Source: Desmodesmus armatus (taxonomy: Eukaryota > Chlorophyta > Chlorophyceae > Sphaeropleales > Scenedesmaceae). Taken from it: a DNA stretch of 64,000 bases. Positions 1 through 11,076 of the stretch are shown here, one piece after another. The position numbers were made by a program, and so were the translations under genes. Under the pieces are notes generated by a model. That model was given only the letters and a program-made list of their open reading frames with translations. It ran no database searches and was not told where the DNA came from. How positions within the stretch are numbered: position 1 is the stretch's first letter; each line of letters begins with the position of its first letter. The stretch lies in the NCBI GenBank assembly GCA_007449985.2, contig VIIQ02000008.1, forward strand, positions 833,001 through 897,000. Reading direction: 5' to 3'.

Positions 1-203
1 ACCTGGCAGCAACAGCTATCCAATGTCCGTTACAAGGTGCCAGCCCCTCTCTCGCACTTGATGTACTCATGCAGTGCCTGTGCCACGTTCATCCCAGGTT
101 CTGGCAACATCGCCCACCAACCAACCAAACCCAGCTCCATCACAATATGATAAGATAACAGATATGGACATAGCCCTGCACACTACCCTAGTAGCAGACC
201 CAC

Positions 204-1272
204 CTCGTAAGCATCTGCTCCCACACAGCTCTTGTTCCACCAGAAGCATCTATTGTTGCGGTCCCTGAGGCAGCTGGCTTCGTCAGGGTGGCCGCTGCAC
301 ACTAGGTTGCGGTCATACGCTGCGGTGACAGACCTACAAGCACACACCACCCAGCACAGCAGCATACGGGAGCACGTGGCTGTTGGCTGCAGGCACACAC
401 CACCAGCACAGCAGCATATGCAAGCACGTGGCTGAAGGCTTGCGCAACAGTCGAAGGCGTTCGAGCGAGGCTGAGTGTGGGTAGTGCAGCACCAGCAATC
501 CGGCAGCGAGCCCAGCTGACGTCATTGTGCAGAGCCAAGGCTGTAATGTTCCTGCTGCTTAAAGGGCCCCGGGCTTGTGTTGCAGTTTGCTGAAGAGCCA
601 GAGCATTGAATGGTACAGACAGTGAGCGTGCACTGCAGTTTTTGGACCCCAAGCAACCTGCCCCCATTGGTGATGGGAACCACGGCGGCAGGCAGGACTG
701 AATGCAGACATGCAACAGGAGATGCTGATACTGCAGCAACTCATCAAGAACTTCGAGCAGCAAACACAAACACAAGGATGGGCCTAGACAGATGGTCATA
801 GTGGAGAAAGCCGGCTGCTGCATTGCTGGGGGCTCATGTGTCAGGGCAAAGAGCATTTGTGTTGTGACTGATCAGCGCACCTGTGCAGCACTGTACTGGG
901 TGGCGCGTCCATTGACAAGAACACCAACTGGCTGGGGCTGCAAAACTCCTTCACGTCGTTCCACATGCACATTGGCACGCCTCGATTGTTGCCGAGTCCT
1001 CCCGGCCCCTGGCCTGCTGGCCTGGCGCGCTGCTGCAAGCTTCTGCCATGCCACCAGGGTATATGCCATAGATTGATGTTGGGCAAGGCTCTACAACTGT
1101 CTGCAGGGCGGAAATTCAGATGCATGCTGGTTGCTGCAGAACACCAGCAGAGCACCAGCACAGCACCAGCGGGAGCTTGGGTGTGCCTATCCCCTAAGCG
1201 GTACAAGAGCGCGTGCTCACCTGTGCAAGACGCTGCAACTATTAAACAAACCAGCAGCTTCTGCATCTGCAT
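204..1272 (-). CDS. Secreted Cys-rich protein, 5' part (runs off left edge)
   Basis: Unrecognised protein. Exon 1 (1272-1221) starts at an ATG and encodes a short basic then hydrophobic leader (MQMQKLLVCLIVAASC), a typical signal peptide. Its phase-1 end fits exon 2 (1100-881), which encodes a segment with the pattern MCMWNDVKEFCSPS. A further exon-like piece at 319-204 carries YDRNLVCSGHPDEASC and RCFWWNKSC, flanked by good acceptor and donor sites. The exon or exons between 320 and 880, and everything beyond 204, could not be resolved, so the model is partial. The C-x-W and paired-Cys spacing resembles the secreted gene at 45.3-50.4 kb, and paralogy is inferred. Function unknown; an extracellular, cell-wall or vacuolar role is only suggested by the leader. 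Confidence 0.5.
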
Positions 1273-1529
1273 TTGAGCGGCACGGAAGCAGGTGTTGAGA
1301 CTTTCCGGGAGCTCTGCCTTCCGAGCTGTTGCACCAGCTGCAAAACTTGGAGGACTGTTGAGGATTGTGTTAACTTAATGATGACATTCCAGCATCGGGT
1401 CCCTACGTTCAACATCGGACGCCAAACCCTACAAAACCCTCACACTGCAACAGCAAAGTGCTGGCGCGGGCAGGGCAGAGCACCTTTCAGCCCCACCTCA
1501 ATCCTCACCCGCAGCCAAAAGCAAGCAAA
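1273..1529. promoter_or_regulatory. Divergent intergenic region between secreted protein and ACP
   Basis: These 257 bases separate the minus-strand start codon at 1272 from the plus-strand ACP start at 1530. They must hold both 5' UTRs and promoters. No clear TATA box or other motif was recognised. Confidence 0.4.
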
Positions 1530-2919
1530 ATGGCCCTCTGCAGCAAGTCCATGTTCGCCAGCCGCACCGCTGTGCGTGTGCAGGTAATCGCAATCTGCTG
1601 AAGACGCCCTTTGCTCCAATTGCTTGTCTGGCGTGCTGTACACGACTTTAGGGGCTCCCAATTGTCAACAAGATACGCAGTCGCGAGCGTTTTGCAGCAG
1701 GAGCTGACATAGGCGTGGATCCATAACGCTTCTTTCTGACGGGTGCTGCATTGTGTCCATGCAGGCCCCCAGGATGGCCCCTATGGTTGCACCAATGCGT
1801 GCACGCAGCGTGGCCACCTTCGCTGTGGTGAGCTGGGAGAACGCCAAGTTGCTATAGCTTGACTGCGCTCTTGAGCCCTCGCTGACAGCTGCATCCCCCT
1901 GTTGCTGCAGGACAAGGCCGAGGTGCTGACCGATGTGTGCAAGATCATCTCCACACAGCTGGGCACAGAGCTGGCTGAGGTAAGGACGGGGACGTTACTG
2001 CTGCTGCTGATGGCACTGCACCAGCACTTTTTGAGAGCAATTGCCCGTCGTTTCCGCAGGTCAAGCCCGAGTCCAAGTTCGTCGACCTGGGTGCTGACTC
2101 TCTGGACACCGTGAGTACAGATGCTGAGCTTAACAAGGGTGTACGCTGGGCGCTGGTCAGCAGCTGGCAGCAGTGATCAAAACCATGCGCTGGACCCAGA
2201 GGGTGGCCCAGTGCTGCCTTGCCGAGCTCTCCCACTGTTTCTACGACCGGTTGATAGGCTGTACCCCAGGCGCCACTGTCCATGCATGCACCCCAAGCAT
2301 CCCCAGCAAGGGACAGCGGTCTCCTGGGGACTCGTGCCAATCGGGGCAAGGTTTGTACGACCAGCAGGCACTTCTAATGCTGACAGCTGCATCTGCTTCG
2401 TTCCTTCCATAGGTCGAGATCATGATGGCTCTGGAGGAGAAGTTCGAGATCACCCTGGACGAGGAGGGTGAGTCACTGGCTGGAGTTGGGCACAGGGGGG
2501 CGGGATAAGGGGGCCAGAAGCCCACACGTACTGATTGAAGATGCTGCGCAAGCCTCACTATCTAGAGTCCTGCCACTCAAGCTCCCCAAATAGAAACTGT
2601 CTCCCGTATCTTCTTCTGCGGCCCAGCCAACAGTGTTGAAGACGCTCCTGTCACCTAGCGCATGTGCTGGAAGCAAAAGACACACAAGCACGTCTGTTCT
2701 GTTGTTGTTGGCTCTGCGACCGGACGTCCCGCTGCTGGTAGCTCTCAGCAGCAGCAGCCCCCGACTGCTGACCAGCACTGCCAGTCTGTTTGCACACATG
2801 CCCAACGCATCCTGCTGCCTGCTGTGCTGTCCTGTGTCGTGTGTCCTACAGGTGCTGAGAAGATCAGCACTGTCCAGGAGGCAGCTGACCTGATCTCTGC
2901 CCAGATCGCCAGCAAGTAA
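1530..2919 (+). CDS. Plastid acyl carrier protein (ACP)
   Basis: Carries the growing acyl chain on a phosphopantetheine arm in plastid type II fatty-acid synthesis. Six exons: 1530-1583, 1765-1827, 1911-1979, 2060-2110, 2413-2467 and 2852-2919, all GT-AG and phase-consistent, giving 119 residues. Residues 1-39 or so are rich in Met, Ala, Arg and Ser and lack acidic residues, as expected for a chloroplast transit peptide. The mature part contains GADSLDTVEIMMALEEKF, whose DSL serine is the phosphopantetheine attachment site, and ends with the usual helix (TVQEAADLISAQI). Length matches plant and algal precursors. The start is the first ATG before the transit peptide. It could instead be a mitochondrial ACP, but the DSLDTVEIMMALEE form and leader favour the plastid. 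Confidence 0.95.
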
Positions 2920-3518
2920 ACTACTGCTGCTGCAGCAGGTTGCTTTCCTTGCTTGCGCTGTGAGCTTTTGTCTATCACGCGCTGCATGTCAGCCAGCACA
3001 GGTCCTGCAGCCTGCAGGACAGCTGCCACCATGTCGTGCTGATGTGTGCTGCTGCGCTGCAGCCGGTGAGGATTGTTGCTCCTGGGGTCTCTGGTGTGCT
3101 GCGCGTGTCAGTAGAGTGTTTTCCTCTGTGACATGTTCGTGGCTGGGTTTAGCTAGCTAGCTAGGCCCTCAGCCCCGACCCACCAGCCTTATGTCCATAG
3201 TGCATGGGTTTTCTTGGACTATGCACCTTCCTGCGTTCAGGAGGACTGTTGCTGAGTGGCGTGCAGCAGGCTGCAAGGTCTCTATTTTGGATATTGTCTC
3301 GACAGCACTTGATAGTTGCTGTTGCCTTTGAGAAGATATGTGGTGCGGGATGTACAAGAGAGGGTATGTGAGAGAGTTGCGCAGGGTGTTGTGGGTGGTC
3401 TGCCCCGGTCAAGTGCTCCTGTGCTGACCTTTACTGTTCCACAGCTGCTGGGTGGCAGTTCTTTGCGCAGCGGGATATACATAAACTCCAACAACATTAA
3501 CCCGGCGGCACCTGGGTA

Positions 3519-3523
3519 TGTAA
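3519..3523 (+). terminator. Candidate TGTAA poly(A) signal of ACP
   Basis: TGTAA is the usual polyadenylation signal of chlorophycean nuclear genes. This is the first one seen downstream of the ACP stop codon. Confidence 0.4.
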
Positions 3524-4219
3524 CACACATGTACATGACTTTGATGAGTCAAGCGTTGATGAGTCAACCCTGAGGGTGATGTGCCAGGACAGGGCAGGTC
3601 AGGATTGATGTGCACAGCAGATAGCTTCCTGACAACACTGCAGGCAATGTGCACATGCATCACTAACCACTTCTTTCCGTTGACAGACACGGCAGCTTCA
3701 GCCTCTGCGATCTTACTACAACAGTGTGACACCGCAAGCAATCACTTGTGCCTCACTCCTTGAGTTCACCACCAGGTTGCAGCGGCACACTGATCCTACT
3801 CTCGACGACGAGGCAGATCATGCCCACAAAGCATGCAGTGCATCAGGTGGCACACAGACAAATTGAACGAGCTGCATAGCGCTGTGCCCAGTGCTGGTCA
3901 GCAACAGCAGTGTCAGGGTGAAGAAGCAGCCAGCAAAAGGGACCTCCTGTCATCCAGTCTATATATGAACAGTGGTGCATGGCAGCATGCCATCCACTGC
4001 TACACAAGAGCCAAGCAAGAAAGCTGTAAACTGCGGAAGGCAGCTCAAAGGTGCAGGCAGATGCTACGGGCAGTGTCCAGACACAGCACGAGCTGTAGCT
4101 GAGCTACATGCTTGGGCCTGGAGGCACCTTGACGGTACCTTGACAGAGCGTAGTGCTAGCTACCACTAGCACTAGTATTATGCCAGCTGCCCAACACTGA
4201 TGGGCAACTGATGGGTGTC

Positions 4220-4297
4220 CTGTGTTCCCATCTTTGTGTGTTCCCAGTGTCTCCACAGGAAATCTTGCTACCTCCCCGGTTCCGGGCACTGTCTCAC
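4220..4297. repeat. 78-bp dispersed repeat, copy 1
   Basis: This 78-base block is identical to 40934-41011, 36.7 kb away, in the same orientation. It begins CTGTGTTCCCATCTTTG and ends CACTGTCTCAC. The flanks differ, so it is a discrete unit. No coding potential or terminal repeat was recognised. Confidence 0.85.
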
Positions 4298-4695
4298 TGA
4301 TGGGCAAAACCGCTTGTCAAAACCTTCGCAGAGGCATTTGTCACAAGCCTGTGCAGACACCCTGTGCACTCCTGCAACTGCACAGAAGCACCGACGTGTG
4401 TTTGGGCCACACCATTCTAAATTACTGGTGTTCAACACTTCTGCTGCGGCACGGTAAGCTTTGCATCCATCCTGCAGCCTGCAACAACCCATCATACAGC
4501 ATGCTGCAGTGCATGAAAAGCCCTCCCATGTATGCACATATATACAGCTGGCATGGCTGGCATGACCTCCAAGCTTCAAAGTTCAAGGTACAGCATACAT
4601 GTCAACAACACAGGAGTATGTATACATGTACACTCACTCCTAGGTCGAGCGCAGTGTCTTAGACACCTAGGTATTTCGCCCCTGTGGGCAAGCTG

Positions 4696-4846
4696 TCAGT
4701 GCCGCTGCTGCCCTTCTGCGGGTGGCTGCAGGCCGTCAAACACCGGCATCATCACCACATCACGCCCATCCACCAACGCAAAGTTCACCATCTTTGCAGG
4801 TGCTGGAAACACCGCTGCTGGCAGAAGTGAAGCCCCTTGCTGGTGC

Positions 4847-4884
<38 letters not shown>

Positions 4885-5607
4885 AGCTTCCTCCACCTGT
4901 CTACTGCCTGCCACTGGGCAGCTGTCACCGCGGGCGCCGCCACCACCACCATCATCACCTGCTGCTGCTGCTGCTGCAGTCATAGCAGCTGCTGGAGGAT
5001 TTGAAGTGGCAGCATGTGTGCTGTCAAGGACTTGCAGCAGCAGTGCTGGTGTCAGCTGCTGTGTGCGGGCGTTGATGGGCACATACAAGGGGCGGCAGCT
5101 TGTGGGCGCATCACCCCCAGCCTGCAGACACACGCAGACAGCGCTGCTCAAACGATAAACAGGAAGGTACTGCATATCATACCATATCCTGCCAACCCAA
5201 GCACCAGAGGCAGCAACATACTGCTGTTATTATTTATGGTGGCGATGATTGACGCCCTACCGCTGCACAATTTGCACACCTCTCACCTCATATGATGCAT
5301 CAGCTGTTGGCTGCACGCAGTAGAAGCCGCCTGAGGGGTTGTACCAGGTGCCTACTGTTTCACCTTGTGCTACCAAGCGGCCTGCAACGGCATCTGCATC
5401 TGCAGGGGCTGCCAGTGTCATGGTGGCAGGCCAGCCTGGCACTGGGTAACCTAAACAGTGTGCCGAGGTGCCTGGACAGCTACGAAGAGTTCTATGGGGC
5501 TTTCAGAAGGTGAAACATGATTTGTGAAGCTGAAAGCCTCTTTTTTGGCACAGCTGTTACAATGACTAACCCAGCTGTAGAAAGAAGTCTTCCGCAGCGT
5601 CTGCCAT
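4696..5607 (-). CDS. Unrecognised 208-residue protein with polyGln tract
   Basis: Not recognised. Three phase-consistent exons on the minus strand: 5607-5571 (MADAAEDFFLQLG), 5450-5287 (YPVPGWPATMTL then GETVGTWYNPSGGFYCVQP) and 5121-4696. The first two exons look like a compact conserved domain. The third has PLYVPINARTQQLTPALLLQ, an Ala/Gly-rich linker, about a dozen glutamines encoded by CAG repeats, and a C-terminal segment KMVNFALVDGRDVVMMPVFDG. The start was chosen because it is the first ATG whose exon splices in phase (donor gttagt, acceptor tttag). It is divergently arranged with MRT4. No signal peptide or membrane segment is visible. Confidence 0.65.
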
Positions 5608-5817
5608 GTGTGTTTTCAGACGTGCCCTGTTGCATTTATATCCGTAACCAGTCGAGCTGCTGTCAGTTTCGTTTCCCAACGGTGTCGTTGCTGCAGTTTC
5701 GCGGCCCTCTCGCGCCTTCTTTGCTTTCACCAGCAGTAACGTTTCTTGGTTCGTACGAGTGAACTCCTGAACAGTCCCGAAAGTAGTGAGCGGCAGTCAG
5801 CAGTCACCAGCAGCAGT

Positions 5818-5862
<45 letters not shown>

Positions 5863-5870
5863 CAGCCAGC
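5608..5870. promoter_or_regulatory. Bidirectional promoter region, small gene / MRT4
   Basis: 263 bases separate the two start codons of divergently transcribed genes. A TATA-like stretch (atttata, 5634-5640) lies near the minus-strand start. The plus-strand 5' UTR end is a CAG tract. Confidence 0.4.
5818..5859 (+). repeat. (CAG)14 in the MRT4 5' UTR
   Basis: Fourteen uninterrupted CAG units end 11 bases before the MRT4 start codon, so the repeat should lie in the leader of the mRNA. Confidence 0.9.
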
Positions 5871-8800
5871 ATGCCTAAAAGCAAACGCAACAAAGTTGGT
5901 AAGGCTCTGGCACTTGTACTACTCTCTGCACAACGTCCTGCAAGCCTGTGCTGAAGCACACACCTGCCATCTGCCCCCCCCCCCCCTCTTGTGCAGTCAA
6001 CCTCACCAAGGCAAAAAAGAAGGACAAGCAGTGGAAGGAGGGGCTCATCACACTTGTGCGCAATGCAGTGGAAGAGTGAGTGCAGCACGGCCTGGCAGGG
6101 TCCTAAGGCCTGCTGCAGCACGACAGCTGGCTTGTGAGAGGCTCTTGTGTCCCCCCCCCCCCCCCGGGGTGGGGGCCAGCACCTCATCGGAAGCAGCCCC
6201 AGCATGCCACTTGCAAGCCCCAGCAGTGCAACATGCATGTCAGCTGCCTGTGTGTGTGTGGGCTCACCCACCTGCTGCATGCTGTGTCGTGACACACGAG
6301 TTGCATCCAGCAGGTACACGTCATGATGACCTGTCATAACGATGACAGGCTAGTCACATCAAGTACATCCCGACACGCAGTGGGCATAAACGGGCACACT
6401 TGTGCATGTACACCTGCAGGTACCCGTCAGTGTGTGTGTTCCGCCACCACAACCTCCGCAATGAGCTCTTCAAGGACTTGCGGGAGCAGCTAAAGGACAC
6501 AAGCAAGTGCGTGAAAGGGCCAGCTGCTGCTGCTGCGGCTGCTGCTGCTGCGGCTGCGGCTGCTGCTGCGGCTGCTGCTGCCGCAGAGGGTTGGGGCTGC
6601 TGCAGAGAAAAGGGACCAACAGCAACACATCAACCAGTTCAGCTGCTCATACTGCCTGCACCAGCATGCTTTCTCAACGGCCGCTGTGTCACTCAAAGCC
6701 AACATACACCGCATGGCTGCTCCGGCTGCTCTCTGTGGGGTAGCTCGTGCAGCCTTTCCTCAAGCTCAGGATTGGCTCAGCCTTTTCTCAGCTCAGGAAT
6801 GGCTCAGCTTTTCTCAGCTCGGCCTTTCCTCAACTCAGGCTGCACGAGCTACCCCTCTAAAGCAGCCAGAGCAGCCATGCGGATTATGTGCCATGGTGTT
6901 ACTGATGTTTTTCAAATTATATGTATCTGCTATAGCAGTGCACACATGTTGCTCGGGGGGGGGGGGTCCACGTATCAACAGAGTGTGTGTGCGTCCAGCT
7001 GTGCTGAGGGTTTGCGTGTCCCCTGTCCTGGTTCAACCCTGCTCTGCTGTCCAGGTTTGTGATGGGCAGCAACAAGGTGCTGCAGGTTGCGCTAGGCAAG
7101 ACGTCAGCTGATGAGCTGCGCACCAACCTGCACCAACTCAGCAGCAGGCTGGCGGGGCAGGTCGGACTGCTCTTCACCAACATGAGCAAGGAGGAGGTGA
7201 GGGAGGGTGGCGCAAAAGCAGGGTGCAATTCGCTTGTGTGGATGAGGGGAGGGGGCTTTGGGACAGGAGTTGGTGGGTGAGACAGCGGGGGGGGGGGGTG
7301 ACGGAGGGTGGGAAATGAAGCTGGGCAGGTCGCCTACAACCACTTGCGCTCACATGTCTACACTGCGGCTGAACACCTACTGAAGCCTGTGCGCGATCAA
7401 ATGTCCTTTGTATGTGGTGTGTTGTGCAGACCATACGGACGCTGGGTGAGGTTGAGCACGAGGACTTTGCGCGCGCAGGCAACCCAGCAGCACACGACTT
7501 CAGCCTGACAGCAGGTGAGAGGGGGCACATGGCCTGAGCTGGTTCTTATGGGGGGGGAAGGTTGTTACAGTATATACTTTCACCGCTGGGCGGTACTCTC
7601 CACACTGGATGAACTGGGTAGACCCACCTGCAAGAAGACCTGCAGCAAGACCGGCAAACAAGACAAGCCCCCCCCTCCCAAACACCGCCACGGCAACACT
7701 ATAAAGCACAGAGCAAGGCTGAGGGAGTAATTGTGCTGAGGGCGCTTGTGATTGTGCAGGGTGTTTGCGCAGGGTGTTTGTGAGTCACAGCATCAGCCCT
7801 CGCTCACTGCCTGCTGACAGGGCGTAAGCGTGTTTGTGTTCCCACCAGACATACCAGCAACGGCTGTTGGCTGCTGATTTAGTAGCAGGACCAAGCAGCA
7901 TCCCTTCCTGCACTTGCCAGCTCCATCAAACCATTCGTGGTGTCAACAAATCAGTGTCGCGCACAGACTCAGACCCAGCTGCCCCAGTGCGCATCACTAC
8001 GGTGTAGGCTCTGCACTTGATGTGTACTGAATATGTGTTGTCACGCTGTTGTCATGCCGTTGTGCAGGTCCGCTGTCGAATGCTGCTGGTCCGTTGCCGC
8101 ACACGTTGGAGCCGCAGCTGCGCAAACACGGCCTGCCCACCAAGCTCAACAAGGGAGTGGTGGAGCTGCTGGCTGACTCAATGGTGAGGGGGGGGGGCAG
8201 GAAGGGGTGCGGGGCCGCAGGGGGGAGGGGGGGAGTGAAGTAAAATAGTATGTGGAGGTGGGGGCGGCAGGCTGTGGTATGTGTTTAGTGAAGGAGCTGC
8301 TGGCCGACTCAGCGGCGAGGGGGGGGGGGGAGTGGGGGAGGAGGGCAGGGAGAGATTCAGGGGGAGGGATGTTGCTTGCGCTGAGGTCTGTGTTGTGCGT
8401 TGAGATCGAGAGGGGTTGAGCAGTGCAAAGTGGGTGGGTGTGGGTGGTTGCGTTTTTTGGAACATGCTGGACATGCCCCACCGATCTTGGCCTTGCAGTC
8501 CTACACAGCCACACACACACTCACTCACTCACTCACTCACTCACTCACCCACTCATTCCCATTTACTCCCACTTACTCCCCCCCCCCCCCCAGGTGTGCC
8601 GCAAGGGTCAGCTGTTGGACCCCAACCAGGCTGCCCTGCTGCGCGTGTTTGGTGTCAAGATGGCCACCTTCCGCATCACGCCCCTCGCCTGGTGGAGCAG
8701 TGAGGGTGAGCAGGCAGGATGAAGGAGCCACACTAGCCAGCCAGCCAGCCAGTCTGCAAGCTTGAGGCCATTCTTGCTGGCAGAGCAGTTGTTTGCTTGA

Positions 8801-9090
8801 TGCTGCCAGCAATAGTGCTGCTTCAGGTTACAGTGTGGTGGTGGTACAAATATGCCGGGCGTAACTCTGCAACAGCAGTTGACAGGTCATACTAGTTCGC
8901 AAGGGCAGCCTGAGGGAAAGGGCTGAGGCGACTCTGCCCCTTTGCTGTCGCTGCTGTTGCTGCTGCTGCTGCTGGTGTTGGTGCTGCTGCTGCTGCTGCT
9001 GCTGCTGCTGTAGGTGAGGAGGTTGAGGTGCTTGCGGAGTATGATGGGGCAGATGATGATGAGGACGATGATGAGGGGGCAGCGGCATGA
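5871..9090 (+). CDS. MRT4: Ribosome assembly factor MRT4 (P0-like, 60S maturation)
   Basis: MRT4 is a nucleolar paralogue of ribosomal stalk protein P0 that occupies the stalk site on pre-60S particles until P0 replaces it. Eight exons: 5871-5898, 5997-6075, 6420-6506, 7055-7196, 7430-7514, 8068-8183, 8594-8705 and 9014-9090, all GT-AG with matching phases, giving 241 residues (family about 220-240). Diagnostic stretches: MPKSKRNK at the N terminus; [51 protein letters not shown]; and [20 protein letters not shown] near the end. The C terminus is acidic (Asp/Glu run), as in the family. Intron 3 contains a long hairpin and intron 7 starts with a G-run and ends with a C-run. Confidence 0.95.
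6709..6882. repeat. Inverted repeat (46-bp arms) in MRT4 intron 3
   Basis: Arms 6709-6755 and 6837-6882 pair with a handful of mismatches; the inner 18 bases (ggggtagctcgtgcagcc) pair perfectly. The 81-base loop has short direct repeats of the form ctcaggaatggctcagc. Possible MITE or stem-loop RNA. Confidence 0.75.
7559..7610. repeat. Dispersed ~50-bp repeat with palindrome, copy 1
   Basis: About 85% identical to 33186-33236. The shared core is tactttcaccgctg followed by gcggtactctccac, which contains the near-palindrome accgctgNgcggt. It lies in MRT4 intron 5. Confidence 0.7.
8518..8560. repeat. (CACT)n tract in MRT4 intron 7
   Basis: About ten tandem CACT units followed by imperfect ones. 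The same simple repeat recurs at 36530-36700. Confidence 0.8.
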
Positions 9091-9935
9091 TGGAGGACGA
9101 GCAGCAGCAGCAGCAGCAGCAGTCGGATGACGCAGCAGCAGCCAACGGTGCTGCTGATGCAGACGATGAAGACGCGCAGCAGACGTGACAAGGCTGTGCT
9201 GGCTGCTGCTGTTTCTGTTGCTGCTGTGGAAAGGTGGGTGCGCTGCTGTTTGTTGACTGCGTTGATGTGGTGTCTCACGCATTACTGAAGGACCAGTATG
9301 TGTGGGCTTGGTGAGCGGATGGCATGTTGAAGTGATGACGTGTTCGTTTGAAAGCCACTGGGTGACTTGAAGGTGTCGGTTTTGACATTTTCCTGTTGCT
9401 GTGTCGGCCGGCTTTGAGCCCCTCGGTTGGCGGATGATGCAAGCAGTGGCTGACAGAAAATGAATCTCTGCTGTGTATAGGTGTACGGGCTGAGGCATGC
9501 CTGATTACACAAAGGCCGGCAGAACAATTGCATGCAGCTTGCAGTGTGCTTACACTGTGGCAGTTCTGATGTGTACTACAGTGGTTCTACACACACAAAT
9601 GGAGTTTGGGTTACTAACCACTCGTTGCGTTGGCAACTTCGCCTCCTGTTGTTGTGCAGGTGCGTGGACAGGCTCTGATGAGGCGGATGTATCTCTGAGA
9701 TATGGGCCAGCCTGGCCCTAAACCGTTGCATCAAGACGGGTCTGGGTTAGGACCGATCTGGTATTCCACTGTGCCATCGGTTCTTTATTTGTATTGTAAT
9801 TGGTGCTGTAATACGTTCTGCACGGTCCTAGCGCTGACTCCTTGCACAACGATCTGATCTGGCAGACACGGAATTCCCTGCAGACACCTGTTCAGACTCC
9901 CTGCCACCCTGTGAAAACTACAATCGATCCCAACC
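9091..9935. other. MRT4 3' UTR / FAM98 promoter spacer
   Basis: No further exon was seen. TGTAA signals at 9795-9799 and 9807-9811 are candidate poly(A) signals for MRT4. Both lie about 130 bases before the next start codon, so the two tandem genes are closely packed. Confidence 0.4.
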
Positions 9936-11044
9936 ATGGACGAAGCTGTCGCACGGGCAGCAGACTTAATAGACCGGCTGGAGCCTATGGGGTGAGACTC
10001 ACTGCTGCTGTGACAGGCACAGCCGTCCACCAAACAGGCTCCTCGTGCACCAACAATTGTTCGTGATTTTTACAACATATACATGCAAGATATACGGCTC
10101 GACAACACTGTGCTAGCAGCCATGTACTCATGATGTTGCTGCAGGCTGTCGGCCGGCCTGACAGAAGAGGATTTCATCGGGGACTCTGTACGGGAGCCGC
10201 TGTGCAGCTGCCTCACCAAAGTAGCAGCAGCTTTGTCAGCCTTACCTGTTGATGGGCAGCTTGTGCACAACACCACGGAGCTCAAGCCAGCAATAGAAAG
10301 CCTCAAGGTCAGTGTTGCGCTCCCCCTCCGCCTCGGCTCCTGCAGAGCATGCTGCTGTTCGATATATACCATTACTGACTAACGTGCCAGCTGCAGTTAC
10401 CACATGGTTCTGCCAGTAGCTTGCATTGCTCTTGCATCTCCCTCCCAAAACCCTTGATGCCCCCCCCCCCCCCGCCCCGCCTCCCAAACACCCTCTGCTC
10501 AATAAGATGCTGTGCTGCATCATGCTACTTCCCCCGGCCCCTTACATACATGTGTGCACCTACATACACTGCTGCACCAATCCATGTGCATGCCCTGCAT
10601 GTCCTGTACATATCCCCCACAAGCTCAGCTCAGGCCATCCTTCCATGCAGTGCTTCAGCATGGGGAGTAGTCTGCCCTAGCACACACTTTGTCATTCTTG
10701 TCTAGCAAATGAGCCTCTGGCTCCCTTGTGGGTTGCTCAGCTCAGCTTTTGCTGAGCCATTTACTGTGACTGTACTGTAACTGTAACTGTAATTATGTCA
10801 AATGTGCCTTCTGTCTGTATCTGTTTTTTCGACCTGACTGTGGTGCAGGCAGCAGCAGGCTCCCAGCGGTCAGCCAGTTCAGGCCGGCTGAATGCAGCAC
10901 TCAGCAGGTTGGCAGCAGCCATAGACCCCCCTGCACCACCCACAGCAGCAGCAGCAGCAGCAGGGGCTGGCAGCAGCCGCAGCAGGGTTGTGTGTGCCGA
11001 GATCATCGTAGCGCACCTACAAGCTGCTGCAATATGGGCACACA

Positions 11045-11076
<32 letters not shown>

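Larger units (their letters stand above)
2920..4695. other. ACP 3' UTR and gene-free spacer
   Basis: No exon with credible protein similarity was found. The first TGTAA after the ACP stop is at 3519-3523 and may be its poly(A) signal, implying a 3' UTR of about 600 bases. A short TAGC run (3151-3163) and one copy of a 78-bp dispersed repeat (4220-4297) lie here. The right end should include the 3' UTR of the minus-strand gene ending at 4696. Confidence 0.4.

Noticed and set aside
302..856. 184-residue minus-strand open frame
   Set aside because: It overlaps the unresolved part of the secreted gene, has no family resemblance, and the composition fits intron.
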